Shown here in pieces: positions 35,186 to 44,625 of a stretch of 62,623 nt of DNA. The stretch is from contig DAOTUB010000063.1 in the NCBI GenBank assembly GCA_034437455.1, forward strand, positions 1 to 62,623, read 5' to 3'. A model generated the notes under the pieces. It did no database searches and had not been told where the DNA came from. It saw only the letters and a program-made list of their open reading frames with translations. Position numbers and translations under genes: made by a program. The stretch is from DAOTUB01 sp034437455. Lineage in GTDB: Bacteria; Chloroflexota; Anaerolineae; B4-G1. Positions within the stretch are counted from its first letter, which is position 1. Each line of letters starts with the position of its first letter.

Positions 35186-36418
35186 CTAGCGGCGGTGTAG
35201 TCCGCCGATCATTGGCAATGCCGCCAACAACATCAGCAGCCACAGTCCTGCCCAGACGCCGATCTGTTCTATCCAGACCTGCCAGGGAGACTTGGGAGTC
35301 AAGCTCGTCCGCCAAGCGGTCTCCAGGCCGCTGAGGCTCACCTTCAGCGCCTCCTGCACACCTCCCGCGCAACCGGCGCCGTCGGCATACGCCGCCAGCA
35401 AGGCGCGAATCCCCTCGGCACCGTATTTCTCGCGGATGAACTGCACCAGGCTGCCGCTTTGAGCATAGGCCAGCAAAGCGGTTTGTCGTCCAGGCGAGAA
35501 CGGATCGCACAGATCCTTCAGTGGAATCAGGCGACCCTCCTCGCGAGCTTTTTCGAGCGCCAGGGCATAGTCCGGCTCCGGCAATCGCTCGTTGGCGGTG
35601 GCCAACCCCTCGTCCAGCCACTCGGGGACGTAGCGATATCCGGCGGGCGTGACCAACTGATAGATCAGCAGATGGGTGATCTCGTGCGGGATGAATCGCT
35701 TCATCCGTGACGCATACCCTTGCTCGTGCGGAATGGCGACGACGATCACGCCCAGCTCGGGACGCGCCTGTCCGCCGGCCCAATCCCGGCCCGTGAGCGC
35801 CATCGCCGCTTCGAGGTTCTGCTGCGAGTCATAGATGTAGATGGCGATAGAGGCCGACACCGGCGCGCGCAATTCCGCATTGATCTCCTCCACACTGGCC
35901 TGGGCGATATCGAGCGCTGTCTGACCAAAGGCGGGATCGCCCTGCCCTTCGATCCAGTGGACGGTGATGTCTCCAGAGGTGAGTTGTTCCCACTGAAAGC
36001 GATTGTCCGTGTACTCAAACTGTTTGGGATCCGTCGTCAGCGTGTTGTCCGCCGCATCCTCGATCTGCCACCAGAAAGAGACTGTGGCGAACGGCGGCAA
36101 AGGGGAATCGCGCAGATTGTGTACATACGTGATCTCGCGGGTGAGATCAAGCTCCGGCTCCTCAACCAGGTCCACGGTCTCGGTCCACTCGTCCCCCGCG
36201 GCGTGGAAAAAGAGATAGACCTGGGTAATCTCGGCCTCTGAGGCGACCTCTAACCTGAACGTGATCCGCTGGGCAAAACGATGCTCTGCCTCGCTCTCAA
36301 CCACCGTGATGCCAGAAGCCGCGCTCAAAGGGCCAAAAGCCCCCCCATGGAAGAAAAGCGTCCCCAAGATTCCCAATGCCAGGCCAAGGCGAATGACGGT
36401 TCGTAATTTATTCACCAC
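35186..36418 (-). CDS. Peptidase MA-like metallohydrolase, membrane-anchored
   Basis: A 410-residue gluzincin-type protein: FIPHEITHLLIYQL holds HExxH, and YVPEWLDEGLATANE the downstream glutamate. A signal or anchor segment (LGLALGILGTLFFHGGAF) is N-terminal and a second membrane segment (GLWLLMLLAALPMIGG) is at the end. The start is a GTG (36418 or 36415) overlapping the HEAT gene stop. Confidence 0.82.
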   Translation of the reverse strand: MVNKLRTVIRLGLALGILGTLFFHGGAFGPLSAASGITVVESEAEHRFAQRITFRLEVASEAEITQVYLFFHAAGDEWTETVDLVEEPELDLTREITYVHNLRDSPLPPFATVSFWWQIEDAADNTLTTDPKQFEYTDNRFQWEQLTSGDITVHWIEGQGDPAFGQTALDIAQASVEEINAELRAPVSASIAIYIYDSQQNLEAAMALTGRDWAGGQARPELGVIVVAIPHEQGYASRMKRFIPHEITHLLIYQLVTPAGYRYVPEWLDEGLATANERLPEPDYALALEKAREEGRLIPLKDLCDPFSPGRQTALLAYAQSGSLVQFIREKYGAEGIRALLAAYADGAGCAGGVQEALKVSLSGLETAWRTSLTPKSPWQVWIEQIGVWAGLWLLMLLAALPMIGGLHRR

Positions 36419-37358
36419 ACAATTCCATCAACTCGTCGAAAAGCTCGGAGAGATCCCCGTGCAAGAATTCCAATTCCTCCAGGGCGGCCTCCGCCGCGAC
36501 CTGCGTGGCCTCGCTTTCTGCGGAACAGTAGCCGATCAGGATCTCTCGCGCCTGGTCGCCGCCGATCTGTCCCAAGGCCCACAGTACCGCCCCCTGCACC
36601 TCGGCGTCCACATCTTCGGCCAGTTCCTCCAGGCTGGAGACAGCTTCAGAGAGTTGCAGTTCACCACAGGCCAACGCAGCCTCGTAACGCATCTCTGGGT
36701 TAGGGCTAAAGAGTTCTTGCTGTACGTGGCGACTCCAGCGAGCGTCGGCGCTGCGCCCCATGGAAAAGACAGCGCTGACGCGCAGGTTTTCTTCGGGCGA
36801 AGCAAACGCCTCCAGGATCGTCTCTACCACCACCTCGTCGCCGACGTAAGCCAGCGATTCCATGGCCCGGCGCCGGACCTCCATATGCTCGTCTGGAGCC
36901 TGGCACGCGGCCAGCAGGGCCTGATACGCGGCAGCGCGGGGTTTGGGGCGGATCTTTTCCAGTTCGCCCAACAGGATGAAGCGGCCCAACGACGTGGCTG
37001 CGGCCGCTCGCACGCCGACTGCTTCGTCCTCCTGCAAGATCGTGACCAGGCGCGGCACCAGCCGGACGTCCTGATCCTCCCACAGTCCCTCGATCGCTAT
37101 CGTGCGTACCTCGGCGTCCACATCCTCCAGCCCCAGCCGGAAGAATTGGCCAAAATCGAGCGTAAAGTCCGCTTCGGCCAATTCCATCAGCCGCGCGCTC
37201 AACCGCCGCCGCAGCGCGACGGGCCATTGCAACCACACCTCGCGCACGCGCTCTACGTCCTCAGCTTCGAGGTTAGAGAGGCAATACAACAACGCCTGAG
37301 CGGGCACGTCGGCGCTTTGACACAGCGATTCAAGCAGTACTGCAAGTGAATCCTTCAT
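36408..37358 (-). CDS. HEAT-repeat protein
   Basis: A 316-residue all-helical protein made of about seven HEAT-like repeats (VRTIAIEGLWEDQDVRLVPR, VEVRRRAMESLAYVGDE-like units). Probably a scaffold. It begins 1 bp after the RseP stop and overlaps the peptidase start, so these three are translated together. Confidence 0.8.
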   Translation of the reverse strand: MKDSLAVLLESLCQSADVPAQALLYCLSNLEAEDVERVREVWLQWPVALRRRLSARLMELAEADFTLDFGQFFRLGLEDVDAEVRTIAIEGLWEDQDVRLVPRLVTILQEDEAVGVRAAAATSLGRFILLGELEKIRPKPRAAAYQALLAACQAPDEHMEVRRRAMESLAYVGDEVVVETILEAFASPEENLRVSAVFSMGRSADARWSRHVQQELFSPNPEMRYEAALACGELQLSEAVSSLEELAEDVDAEVQGAVLWALGQIGGDQAREILIGYCSAESEATQVAAEAALEELEFLHGDLSELFDELMELCGE

Positions 37359-37359
37359 C

Positions 37360-38709
37360 TCACTTTAGAAACGACCAAGGGATAATAGGATTGATGAAAT
37401 CCTGAAGCATCAGCAAAGCCATCAAGCTCATCAAGATCATCAGGCTGACAAAGTGAATCACCGCCTCGCGCCGGGGCGATATGCGCCGGCCTCGCACGGC
37501 CTCGATCAGGACGAACAGAATGCGGCCGCCGTCAAAAGCAGGAATGGGCAACAAGTTGGTCAGGCCCAGGGCCAGGCTGACGAGCGACGCGGTTTGCAGC
37601 GCGGGAAAGGCCACTCCCCACTCGATGCTCTGCTGCAGAGAAAAGGCCATGATCTCGCTGATGCCGACCATGCTGGCCGGCCGCGCCTCTTGAGGGGTGA
37701 CGCTCCCCTGGGCAAGACGGGCCGGAAGCTCCAGTGTCATTCTGGCCGTCATAGCGAGGTCTTTGAGGCCGGCGCGTAGCGCCTCGGGCAGGCTGTACTG
37801 CTTCAACGCGCTCCGGTCGGGCCAGGGAGACATCATGATCCCCAGAAAGCCATGCCCGCCGGGCTGCCGTTGCGGCGTCGCCGTCAGCGTCAGCGTCTCC
37901 TTTCCGCTCGCGACAAGGCCCGTCGAACCGCGCCGCACGACGAGTTCCACGGCCCGCTCCGGCGCGGCGCGGATGATATCGCGCAACTGGAGCGAGCCGT
38001 CCTCGATGTGCTCGCCCCCGGCGGCTACGATGACGTCACCCGGCTGCAACCGCGCCTCCTGGGCGGGGGTTCCCGGTTCCACCCGCGTGACTTCGACCTG
38101 CCACTGGGCGGGGAAACCCGTGGCATAGGCTCCGACGAGCAAAAGCAAAGCGACGATGAGATTGAGGATCGGCCCCGCGACCAGCACCGCCACGCGCCAG
38201 CGTTTGGGTTGGGCCGCCAAGCTGCGCGGATCGGAAGGATCCTCCTCGCCGGTCATTTTCACAAACGCCCCCATCGGGAACCAGTTGAGGCTGTACAGTG
38301 TGCCGGGTTCCAGGACCGTCAACACGCCGCGCACGTGCACCCGATCATCCACGCGCCGGCGTCCAGGTATCAGGTCATCCGTATCGGGGTCGAGCACCCG
38401 GATGTGGCGCAGAACACAGGCATCGTCGTCATCCGGCTGCGCGACGACATCCACCCAGGACCCCACCTCCAACCCAGCAGGTAGTTTGAACCGCCGGGGA
38501 ATGCGCACACGAGTACTGCCAATCTCGAGTTCCCCCTCGCCGCGCCACAGCTTCAACAAGCGAGGTGGAAAGCCAAAACCAAACTCTTCGACACGCACCC
38601 CTGCCAACCGGGCCAAGATAAAGTGGCCCAATTCGTGAATCAGAATAATAGGCCCCAACATGAACACCAACGTGCCCAAGAGCCAAAATACAACCGTGAT
38701 CCAAGCCAT
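37360..38709 (-). CDS. rseP: Site-2 metalloprotease RseP family
   Basis: A 449-residue M50 intramembrane protease. Zinc motif IHELGHFILARLAGVRVEEF, PDZ segment PGTPAQEARLQPGDVIVAAG, second metal motif LLPIPAFDGGRILFVLIE, and membrane segments near 5-30, 180-200, 380-400 and 425-445. About 75 residues between the first zinc helix and NWFPMGAFVKM are extra compared with E. coli RseP. It cleaves membrane-bound anti-sigma factors or signal peptides in related bacteria. Confidence 0.92.
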   Translation of the reverse strand: MAWITVVFWLLGTLVFMLGPIILIHELGHFILARLAGVRVEEFGFGFPPRLLKLWRGEGELEIGSTRVRIPRRFKLPAGLEVGSWVDVVAQPDDDDACVLRHIRVLDPDTDDLIPGRRRVDDRVHVRGVLTVLEPGTLYSLNWFPMGAFVKMTGEEDPSDPRSLAAQPKRWRVAVLVAGPILNLIVALLLLVGAYATGFPAQWQVEVTRVEPGTPAQEARLQPGDVIVAAGGEHIEDGSLQLRDIIRAAPERAVELVVRRGSTGLVASGKETLTLTATPQRQPGGHGFLGIMMSPWPDRSALKQYSLPEALRAGLKDLAMTARMTLELPARLAQGSVTPQEARPASMVGISEIMAFSLQQSIEWGVAFPALQTASLVSLALGLTNLLPIPAFDGGRILFVLIEAVRGRRISPRREAVIHFVSLMILMSLMALLMLQDFINPIIPWSFLK

Positions 38710-38770
38710 TCTGTTAACTCATCTCCTGATGCGTTGAGTGCAACGCATGTGAAAAGCAGCGCTCTCCGCG

Positions 38771-41700
38771 TTATGCATCGGCGCCAACTTCTATTTTATC
38801 GTTATTCTCCGCAGCGGCGCGCTCCTCGCTCAAAGGTAAGCTGATGTGAAACGTGCTCCCTTTGTTCAGTTCGCTGTCTACCCACACTCTCCCATCGTGC
38901 CGCTCAACGATCGACTTGACGATGGACAACCCCAGGCCCGTCCCCGGCGTGTCCGGCGTGTCGCGCCGCTTGATGCGATAGAATTTTTCAAACAGTCGCA
39001 CCTGATCGCTGGGAGCCACGCCGATGCCCGTGTCTGTGACGTGGATCACCGCCCGGCCATCGCTGACCGATAGCCCCACCGCCACGACGCCGCTGCTGGG
39101 CGTGTATTTAATCGCGTTATCCACCAGATTGGTGATCGCCTGGCGAAGCAATGCCGCGTCTCCGGCGATGATGGCCACGTCTTCAGCCGGTTCCAGTCGC
39201 AGCGTGAGCCCCTTGGCCGCCGCCCTGGCCCGCATACCGTCCACGGCCTCGACCAGGATCGCTCCCAGGTGACAGGGTTGACGTTCCAAGCCCACGCCGG
39301 CCTCGATGCGCCCCAGGTCGAGCAGATCGTCGACCAGTTTGCTCATCTGCCCGACGCCACGCAAGATTTTCTCGGCGTACTCGCGCTGCTTATCGTTGAG
39401 TTCGCCCACCGTCGGGAGCATGGTAGCATAGCCGCGCATAAACGTCAACGGCGCGCGCAGGTCGTGCGAGACCGTCGCCACGAACTCGGACTTCATCTCG
39501 TCCAGTTCCTTGAGGTGGGTGATGTCGCGCATCACGGCCACGCGGCCCATGCGCTCACCGTCGGTGCTCAAGATCGTCGAGACGCTGGCGTACAGCGTTC
39601 GGCCATCGAACAGGGGCACTTCTTCGGTCAACGCCTCATCGGGAGATAGCGGCTCCTCGAAAACGCGCACCAACGCCGGCGCCAACTGGGCCTGATCGAT
39701 CTTTTGGCCCGTGACCACGCTGGCCGCCACGCCGAAAGCTCGCTCGGCAGCCGGGTTGACCAGCAGGATCCGATCTTCGCGATCGGTGACCAGAACGGCG
39801 TCGGTGGTGCTGGCGAGGATCGCCGCCAGCCGCCGCCGCCCCCCCTCGGCAGACTGGAAGAGGCGGGCATTTTCGACCAACACGGCGGTCTGGCTGGCCA
39901 GCATGGATAACATCGCGATCTCGGCATCGTCGAACCGCCGCGTCGCCCCATACCCCATCCACATCACCGCCGGCACTTGATCTTTGGTGCGCACAGGAAG
40001 CGCGACGGCGGCCCGGATCGGCCCACTCAACGCCCCCGGCGTGATCAGGCTCCTGGCCCGGCCCAGGTTCTCAATGATCAGGGGCTTTTCCATGTCCCGG
40101 GCTGCGGTAGCCAGCGCGCGGTCGAGCGCCCCCAGTCCCTCGCGCGGCTCCCCTCTCGACATCACCACCTGTGGCTCGCCGCCAGCCGAAAGGAGGACGA
40201 TGCGCGCCACCTGGGCCTCGGTCGCCTTCAGCGCCCCTTCGAGGACGAACGGCATGCCCTGGGGCAGCTCGAGCGTCGCCGAAACGGCCTGGCTGATCTT
40301 GAGGAGCAGGGAAAGATCTTCCATGCGGTCTTTTAACCGCATGCGCATCCCCTCAAACGCGATCCCGACGCGGGCCACCTCGTCCTCGCCCGTCATCTGG
40401 ACCGGCTGTGTCAGATCGCCTTTCGCAATGCGGTCGGCGGCGGCGGCCAATTGTTTGAGCGGCTGAGTCAGCCAATTGGTGGCCAAGGGAATGACGATCA
40501 CCAAACCCAATCCCAGCAGAATCTGAAGCAGAAGCAGTGGTGCGGCGATCTGTTGAGCCTGTTCCAGCACTACCTCGTAGGGCAGGCTGATCACGACCGC
40601 CCAGGGATGTCCCTCCACGGGCAAATAATAGACCAACTGGCGCGTGTTGTCCTCAAGACTGGGTCTTTCGTAGGCCCAACCGCGCAACACGGTGGCAATG
40701 CGAGGGGGATCTTTTTCTATGGGCCACTCGGCGAGGAGCATTTCCGATTCGGAATGGGCGACAATGCGTCCTTCGGAATCCACCACAAATCCCTTGCCCT
40801 CCATGCGGGCCCATTGCAGGCTTGCCAGTATCCGATTGATCAGCGGATTGATGTCGAGCCGGGTGCGCCCCAGCAGCGCCCTGGGGAGCGCGCCGTTCTC
40901 ATTCTTATCCGGATCTACCGGCGTCAGGAAGGAAAGAACCGCTTCCCCTCGCCGCGAGCGATGGGCGGAGCTGATCTGGGTCGCTCCGGTAGCCAGCACT
41001 CGACCCAAGAGCATCTCCTCCTGGTCTGTCAGATCGGGATCTCCCGTTGGCGCCGGAGGATACATCGCCAGCCGCTGCCCGGTCGCGTCAAATAACATCA
41101 ATTGGTCGAAAAAGGCGACGGTTCGCAGATCGCCGCTCAAACGAGCCTCCAGCGTGATCGGATCGCTGTGCCACAGCCGCTCATCGTTGGCAAATTCTAC
41201 CAACAGCCCCTGACCGGTGTGGATAAAGTAGGGAATCCCCTCGGCGGCGCTGTTGGCGTCTCGCGCCATTTCGTCCACCGCGCCCAATATCGCCATGCGG
41301 AGCGCCGTCATGGTCACCGCGTAGAGCAGCACAAAGGTCATTGCCAGAATCAAAGGGACAAACAAGAAAAGCATCCGGCGATTCAACGAGCGACCATAAG
41401 GAGGAGAACGACGCGCCACGCGAACGGGACGGAGGCGCGCAAAGAACTGGTAGACGATCTGCACGACGAGGGCCGCTAAAAAGCTCTCCAGCAGCGCGGG
41501 ACCAATGTGAGCCTCTGCCAACGTCAATGCATAATCGAACCCCGACAAACCCGCGTTGGCCGACTGGGCGAGCAAAGATAGGAACAATACGAAAATTGCG
41601 AAGGGAGTCGCCGACAGCGCCGCGGCAATCGGTTGGCGCAGGATGAGCGGCAAGCGACCGCGATAGTCCTGGCGCAGCAAGAACCCGACCAAAAAACCAA

Positions 41701-42118
41701 AAAAGGCGAGATAAAACAGGCTCGGGACGCTACCGATCGTCATGCTCGCGCGCAAGACTCCGCTGAACAATCCCACCAGTAACGCCGGCCCTGGGCCAAG
41801 CCAGGCCCCGGCGATCAGGATAGGCAGCATTCCCATCAGCGGCACAAACGGGTTAGAGAGTTCGACAGGGACGTTGGGAGGAGACGGCAGGCTGAGTTGA
41901 GGAAAAGTCAGTGGGAGCAGGTGATTGGTGAATAGCGGCGCCGCCAGCAACACGCCCAGCAAAAGGAAATGGCGCCAGGTAAATGTACTGAAATCCCGGC
42001 GGGAATACATCAAAAATCCCAGCGCCAAACATGCGTAGAGCGTCAGGAGAGCATATTCCCAAACATTTGGCTCGAGGAAAGCTAGCCCGACCCAGGGCAT
42101 CCAGATTTCAACATTCAT
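38771..42118 (-). CDS. Large sensor histidine kinase (membrane, dCache-like, HAMP, GAF, PAS)
   Basis: A 1115-residue kinase. About seven N-terminal membrane segments (1-260), another at 270-300, an extracytoplasmic Cache-like region, a membrane segment near 540, HAMP (LTQPLKQLAAAADRIAKGDL), GAF (about 650-780), PAS (VTDREDRILLVNPAAERAF), HisKA (EFVATVSHDLRAPLTFMRGY with the phosphoryl histidine) and HATPase (LVDNAIKYTPSS, GTGLGLSIVKSI). No response regulator gene is adjacent, so it is an orphan. An OmpR-family regulator elsewhere could read the PHO-box-like arrays, but no link is shown. Confidence 0.92.
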   Translation of the reverse strand: MNVEIWMPWVGLAFLEPNVWEYALLTLYACLALGFLMYSRRDFSTFTWRHFLLLGVLLAAPLFTNHLLPLTFPQLSLPSPPNVPVELSNPFVPLMGMLPILIAGAWLGPGPALLVGLFSGVLRASMTIGSVPSLFYLAFFGFLVGFLLRQDYRGRLPLILRQPIAAALSATPFAIFVLFLSLLAQSANAGLSGFDYALTLAEAHIGPALLESFLAALVVQIVYQFFARLRPVRVARRSPPYGRSLNRRMLFLFVPLILAMTFVLLYAVTMTALRMAILGAVDEMARDANSAAEGIPYFIHTGQGLLVEFANDERLWHSDPITLEARLSGDLRTVAFFDQLMLFDATGQRLAMYPPAPTGDPDLTDQEEMLLGRVLATGATQISSAHRSRRGEAVLSFLTPVDPDKNENGALPRALLGRTRLDINPLINRILASLQWARMEGKGFVVDSEGRIVAHSESEMLLAEWPIEKDPPRIATVLRGWAYERPSLEDNTRQLVYYLPVEGHPWAVVISLPYEVVLEQAQQIAAPLLLLQILLGLGLVIVIPLATNWLTQPLKQLAAAADRIAKGDLTQPVQMTGEDEVARVGIAFEGMRMRLKDRMEDLSLLLKISQAVSATLELPQGMPFVLEGALKATEAQVARIVLLSAGGEPQVVMSRGEPREGLGALDRALATAARDMEKPLIIENLGRARSLITPGALSGPIRAAVALPVRTKDQVPAVMWMGYGATRRFDDAEIAMLSMLASQTAVLVENARLFQSAEGGRRRLAAILASTTDAVLVTDREDRILLVNPAAERAFGVAASVVTGQKIDQAQLAPALVRVFEEPLSPDEALTEEVPLFDGRTLYASVSTILSTDGERMGRVAVMRDITHLKELDEMKSEFVATVSHDLRAPLTFMRGYATMLPTVGELNDKQREYAEKILRGVGQMSKLVDDLLDLGRIEAGVGLERQPCHLGAILVEAVDGMRARAAAKGLTLRLEPAEDVAIIAGDAALLRQAITNLVDNAIKYTPSSGVVAVGLSVSDGRAVIHVTDTGIGVAPSDQVRLFEKFYRIKRRDTPDTPGTGLGLSIVKSIVERHDGRVWVDSELNKGSTFHISLPLSEERAAAENNDKIEVGADA

Positions 42119-42182
42119 GTACAGTCCCTCTCATTAGATCGTTACCTCCAAGTATAGCACACTGCCGGAAATAATTCAAATC

Positions 42183-42210
42183 TTGCCCACACTTCCAACA
42201 CGAGTATAAT
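42183..42210 (+). promoter_or_regulatory. Promoter of the PP2C-like gene, apparently leaderless
   Basis: TTGCCC (42183-42188), 16 bp, TATAAT (42205-42210). The ATG is 8 bp after the -10 with no ribosome site. Confidence 0.6.
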
Positions 42211-42218
42211 AGAGTCAA

Positions 42219-42959
42219 ATGGAAATAAAAGTCGCCGTCGCCAAAGTAGGAAAATGGGCCGCCAGCGAAAGTGGAGACACGCTGGAGATGATCGAGCGCC
42301 CCCATGGCGGCTTTTCCTTCGTGCTGGTGGACGGCCAGCGTTCCGGGCGGGCGGCCAAGGCGATCAGCAACCTGGTGGCCCGCAAGGCGCTCTCTGAACT
42401 GGCCGAGGGAGTACGGGATGGCGCAGCCGCCCGCGCCGCCCACGATTATCTCTACACCCACAGGAGCGGCAAAGTCTCGGCCACGCTCAACATCCTCTCG
42501 GTAGACCTGGCCTCGAGCACGCTCGTGCTTTCTCGCAACAGCCACTGTCCCACGATCGTCATCACGCCCGACGGCGGACTCGAATTGCTCGACGAGCCGT
42601 CGGATCCGGTCGGGGTGCGGCGGGGCACCAAGCCGCAGATCACCGAGTTGCCGCTGGTCGCCGGGACCGTGGTCGTGGTCTACACGGACGGGCTGGCGCT
42701 GGCCGGAGCGAGATCAACCCCTGTCTATGACATCCCGGCGGCGGTGCGCGAACTGGTCGCCCAAGATGATGCCATCGCCCTGCAGTGGCGTAGGCCTCTA
42801 CAGGACTCTGCCCAACGGTTGGCCGACGGCCTGCTCGAGCGGGCGCTGGCGCTGGACGAGGGGCGACCCCGCGACGACATCAGCGTGCTCGTGCTGCGCA
42901 TCACCGACCGCGTCGTAAAAGACCGCGTGCGCCACATGACGCTCAGGCTGCCCTTGTGA
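42219..42959 (+). CDS. PP2C/SpoIIE-family serine phosphatase
   Basis: A 246-residue single-domain phosphatase: FSFVLVDGQRSGRAAKAISN (metal aspartate), TLNILSVDLASSTLVLSRN, VVVVYTDGLALAGA and GRPRDDISVLVL. Such proteins dephosphorylate anti-anti-sigma or similar switches; no partner kinase is next to it. Between AAVRELVAQDDA and LADGLLERALAL an extra stretch (LQWRRPLQDSA) is encoded by a dispersed palindromic repeat. No Shine-Dalgarno sequence. Confidence 0.82.
   Translation: MEIKVAVAKVGKWAASESGDTLEMIERPHGGFSFVLVDGQRSGRAAKAISNLVARKALSELAEGVRDGAAARAAHDYLYTHRSGKVSATLNILSVDLASSTLVLSRNSHCPTIVITPDGGLELLDEPSDPVGVRRGTKPQITELPLVAGTVVVVYTDGLALAGARSTPVYDIPAAVRELVAQDDAIALQWRRPLQDSAQRLADGLLERALALDEGRPRDDISVLVLRITDRVVKDRVRHMTLRLPL
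42781..42813 (+). repeat. In-frame palindromic repeat, copy B
   Basis: GCAGTGGCGTAGGCCTCTAC core within the phosphatase gene, same orientation as the gene; it matches copy A (33503 onward) at most positions. Confidence 0.75.
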
Positions 42960-42967
42960 GGTGAGAG

Positions 42968-44008
42968 ATGCAATCCCGCTACCTGCGAGCCTTGTGGCGC
43001 GATACGCGGGTCCTGGTGCGCCAGTTTCGCGTCTCTCTGCTCGCCTTTGTGATACTCTTGTGCGTCGGCGCGGTCGCTCTGCGCTTCTTCTACCTCCACC
43101 CCGAAACCGGGCAGCACCTCGGCTGGGCCGAAGCCCTGCACGCCGCTTTCAAACTCATCTTTTTGGAAACCCTGCTCCCCTTCCCCACAGCACCGGGGCT
43201 GCAATTTCTGTTCATCGCCATTCCGCTGATCGGATTGGCCGTCGTCGCCGATGGCGTGCTGCGCTTTGGCATGGCATTGTTCAACCGCCGCGAGCGAAAG
43301 GAGGCCTGGCAAGTGGCTATCGCTTCAACGTACCGCGATCACATCGTCGTCTGCGGCCTGGGAAAGGTCGGCTACCGGGTTGTGAAAGAGTTGCTCCGCC
43401 TGGGAGAGGACGTCGTCGGCATCGAGCAGAACGAACAGGGGCGCTTCCTGGAAGAAATCCGCCAGATGAACGTGCCGGTGTTGGTGGGAGACGCCCGCCA
43501 GCGGGAGATGCTGGAAAAGGCCTGCGTGCAAGAAGCGTCCGCCATCGCCATCTGCACCCAGGACGACCTGACCAACCTGGACATCGCGCTCGACGCCAGG
43601 GAACTCCACCCGGACATCAAAGTGGTGCTGCGCATGTTCGACGCGCAACTGGCGGAAAGAGTGCGGCGCGGGTTCGGCATCCACACGGCCTTTAGCACCT
43701 CGGCGCTGGCCGCCCCCATCTTTGCCGCCGCCGCCACCCGCGCGCAGATCGATCACTCGTTCTACGTGGACGACGTACTGATGAACACAGCGCGAGCGAC
43801 GGTACAGGCAGGGTCGGTGCTGGAGGGATGCACCGTCGCCCAGGTGGAAAAAGAGCTTAACATCACCGTCGTCCTACACCAGGGGCTGGAGGGCATCGAT
43901 CCGCATCCCGCTCCCGACGTCCTGCTGTGCGCCGGCGATTGTATAGTGGTCTTTGCCTCGCTGGAATCGTTGGCCTGTCTGCGCGAGAGAAGCGGCGAGC
44001 AAAAATGA
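42968..44008 (+). CDS. Potassium channel/TrkA-N NAD-binding protein
   Basis: A 346-residue protein. Two membrane segments (LLAFVILLCVGAVALRFF; FLFIAIPLIGLAVVADG) flank a pore-like region (KLIFLETLLPFPTAPG) without a canonical GYG filter. The RCK/TrkA-N domain starts HIVVCGLGKVGYRVVKEL, followed by a TrkA-C part (TVQAGSVLEGCTVAQVEKEL). Likely an ion channel gated by nucleotide; ion selectivity is uncertain. It begins 8 bp after the phosphatase stop. Confidence 0.82.
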   Translation: MQSRYLRALWRDTRVLVRQFRVSLLAFVILLCVGAVALRFFYLHPETGQHLGWAEALHAAFKLIFLETLLPFPTAPGLQFLFIAIPLIGLAVVADGVLRFGMALFNRRERKEAWQVAIASTYRDHIVVCGLGKVGYRVVKELLRLGEDVVGIEQNEQGRFLEEIRQMNVPVLVGDARQREMLEKACVQEASAIAICTQDDLTNLDIALDARELHPDIKVVLRMFDAQLAERVRRGFGIHTAFSTSALAAPIFAAAATRAQIDHSFYVDDVLMNTARATVQAGSVLEGCTVAQVEKELNITVVLHQGLEGIDPHPAPDVLLCAGDCIVVFASLESLACLRERSGEQK

Positions 44009-44011
44009 ACC

Positions 44012-44395
44012 ATGATCAATGATCCAGAAAGGGAAAAGCGCCCCCTGATCGCCATCGTCGGGCCGTGCGCCTCGGGCAAGTCGCTGCTCGTGCGGGCGCT
44101 GCAAGAGCAAGGATACAACGCCCGCGAGGTGGTACAGGAACACTCTCACGTGCCCACGATGTGGCAGCGCATCACCCAACCCGACTGGCTCATCTACCTG
44201 GACGTTTCCTGGGAGATCGCCCGCCAGCGCCGGTCTATGGACGTCAAAGCCGACTGGTGGATCGAACTGGCCCACCGCTTGCGTCACGCCCGACAACACG
44301 CAGACCTCTTCGTCCAGACCGACGAGCTGACGCCGCAGGAGATCCTCGACAGCACGCTGGATTTTCTGGAGGCTAAAGCATATCAGCAATTCTAG
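44012..44395 (+). CDS. P-loop kinase-like protein
   Basis: A 127-residue protein with Walker A IVGPCASGKSLLVRAL. PDWLIYLDVSWEIARQRR may hold the Walker-B-like aspartate. Resembles short nucleoside/adenylate-kinase-like ATPases; substrate unknown. Its start is 3 bp after the channel gene stop, so it shares that operon. Confidence 0.7.
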   Translation: MINDPEREKRPLIAIVGPCASGKSLLVRALQEQGYNAREVVQEHSHVPTMWQRITQPDWLIYLDVSWEIARQRRSMDVKADWWIELAHRLRHARQHADLFVQTDELTPQEILDSTLDFLEAKAYQQF

Positions 44396-44403
44396 TGACG
44401 GGG

Positions 44404-44523
44404 CAGCAATTCCCGTTTTGTAGCCGCGCTTTCCATAGCGCGTGCATTTTGCCACATGAAGCACCCTTCGCGATATAGAAATCGCGGCTACAACTCTCGT
44501 TTTTCCCATAACGGGAATTGCTG
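44404..44523. mobile_element. MITE-like element, family 1, copy 2
   Basis: 120 bp, ends CAGCAATTCCCGTT and AACGGGAATTGCTG (perfect 14-bp inverted repeats), internal GTAGCCGCG/CGCGGCTAC palindromes, flanked by a perfect 9-bp duplication GTGACGGGG (44395-44403 and 44524-44532). Near-identical to 9227-9341. Confidence 0.9.
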
Positions 44524-44530
44524 GTGACGG

Positions 44531-44596
44531 GGTTCGTAGTAACGACTTCAGTTGTTTTGACCGCCCCACCAGCGACGAAAGTCGCCACTACGAACC
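44531..44596. repeat. REP-like palindrome
   Basis: GGTTCGTAGTAACGACTT and AAAGTCGCCACTACGAACC form imperfect inverted arms; adjoining the MITE. Could fold at the 3' ends of the two convergent transcripts. Confidence 0.6.
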
Positions 44597-44625
44597 GAAC
44601 CTAATTGCTGCTCCCGCTCTCACAA

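Noticed and set aside
39840..39860. CGGCAGACTGGAAGAGG in the kinase gene as another inserted repeat
   Set aside because: It encodes the conserved end of a GAF domain (LFQSAEGG) and lacks the second palindrome arm.
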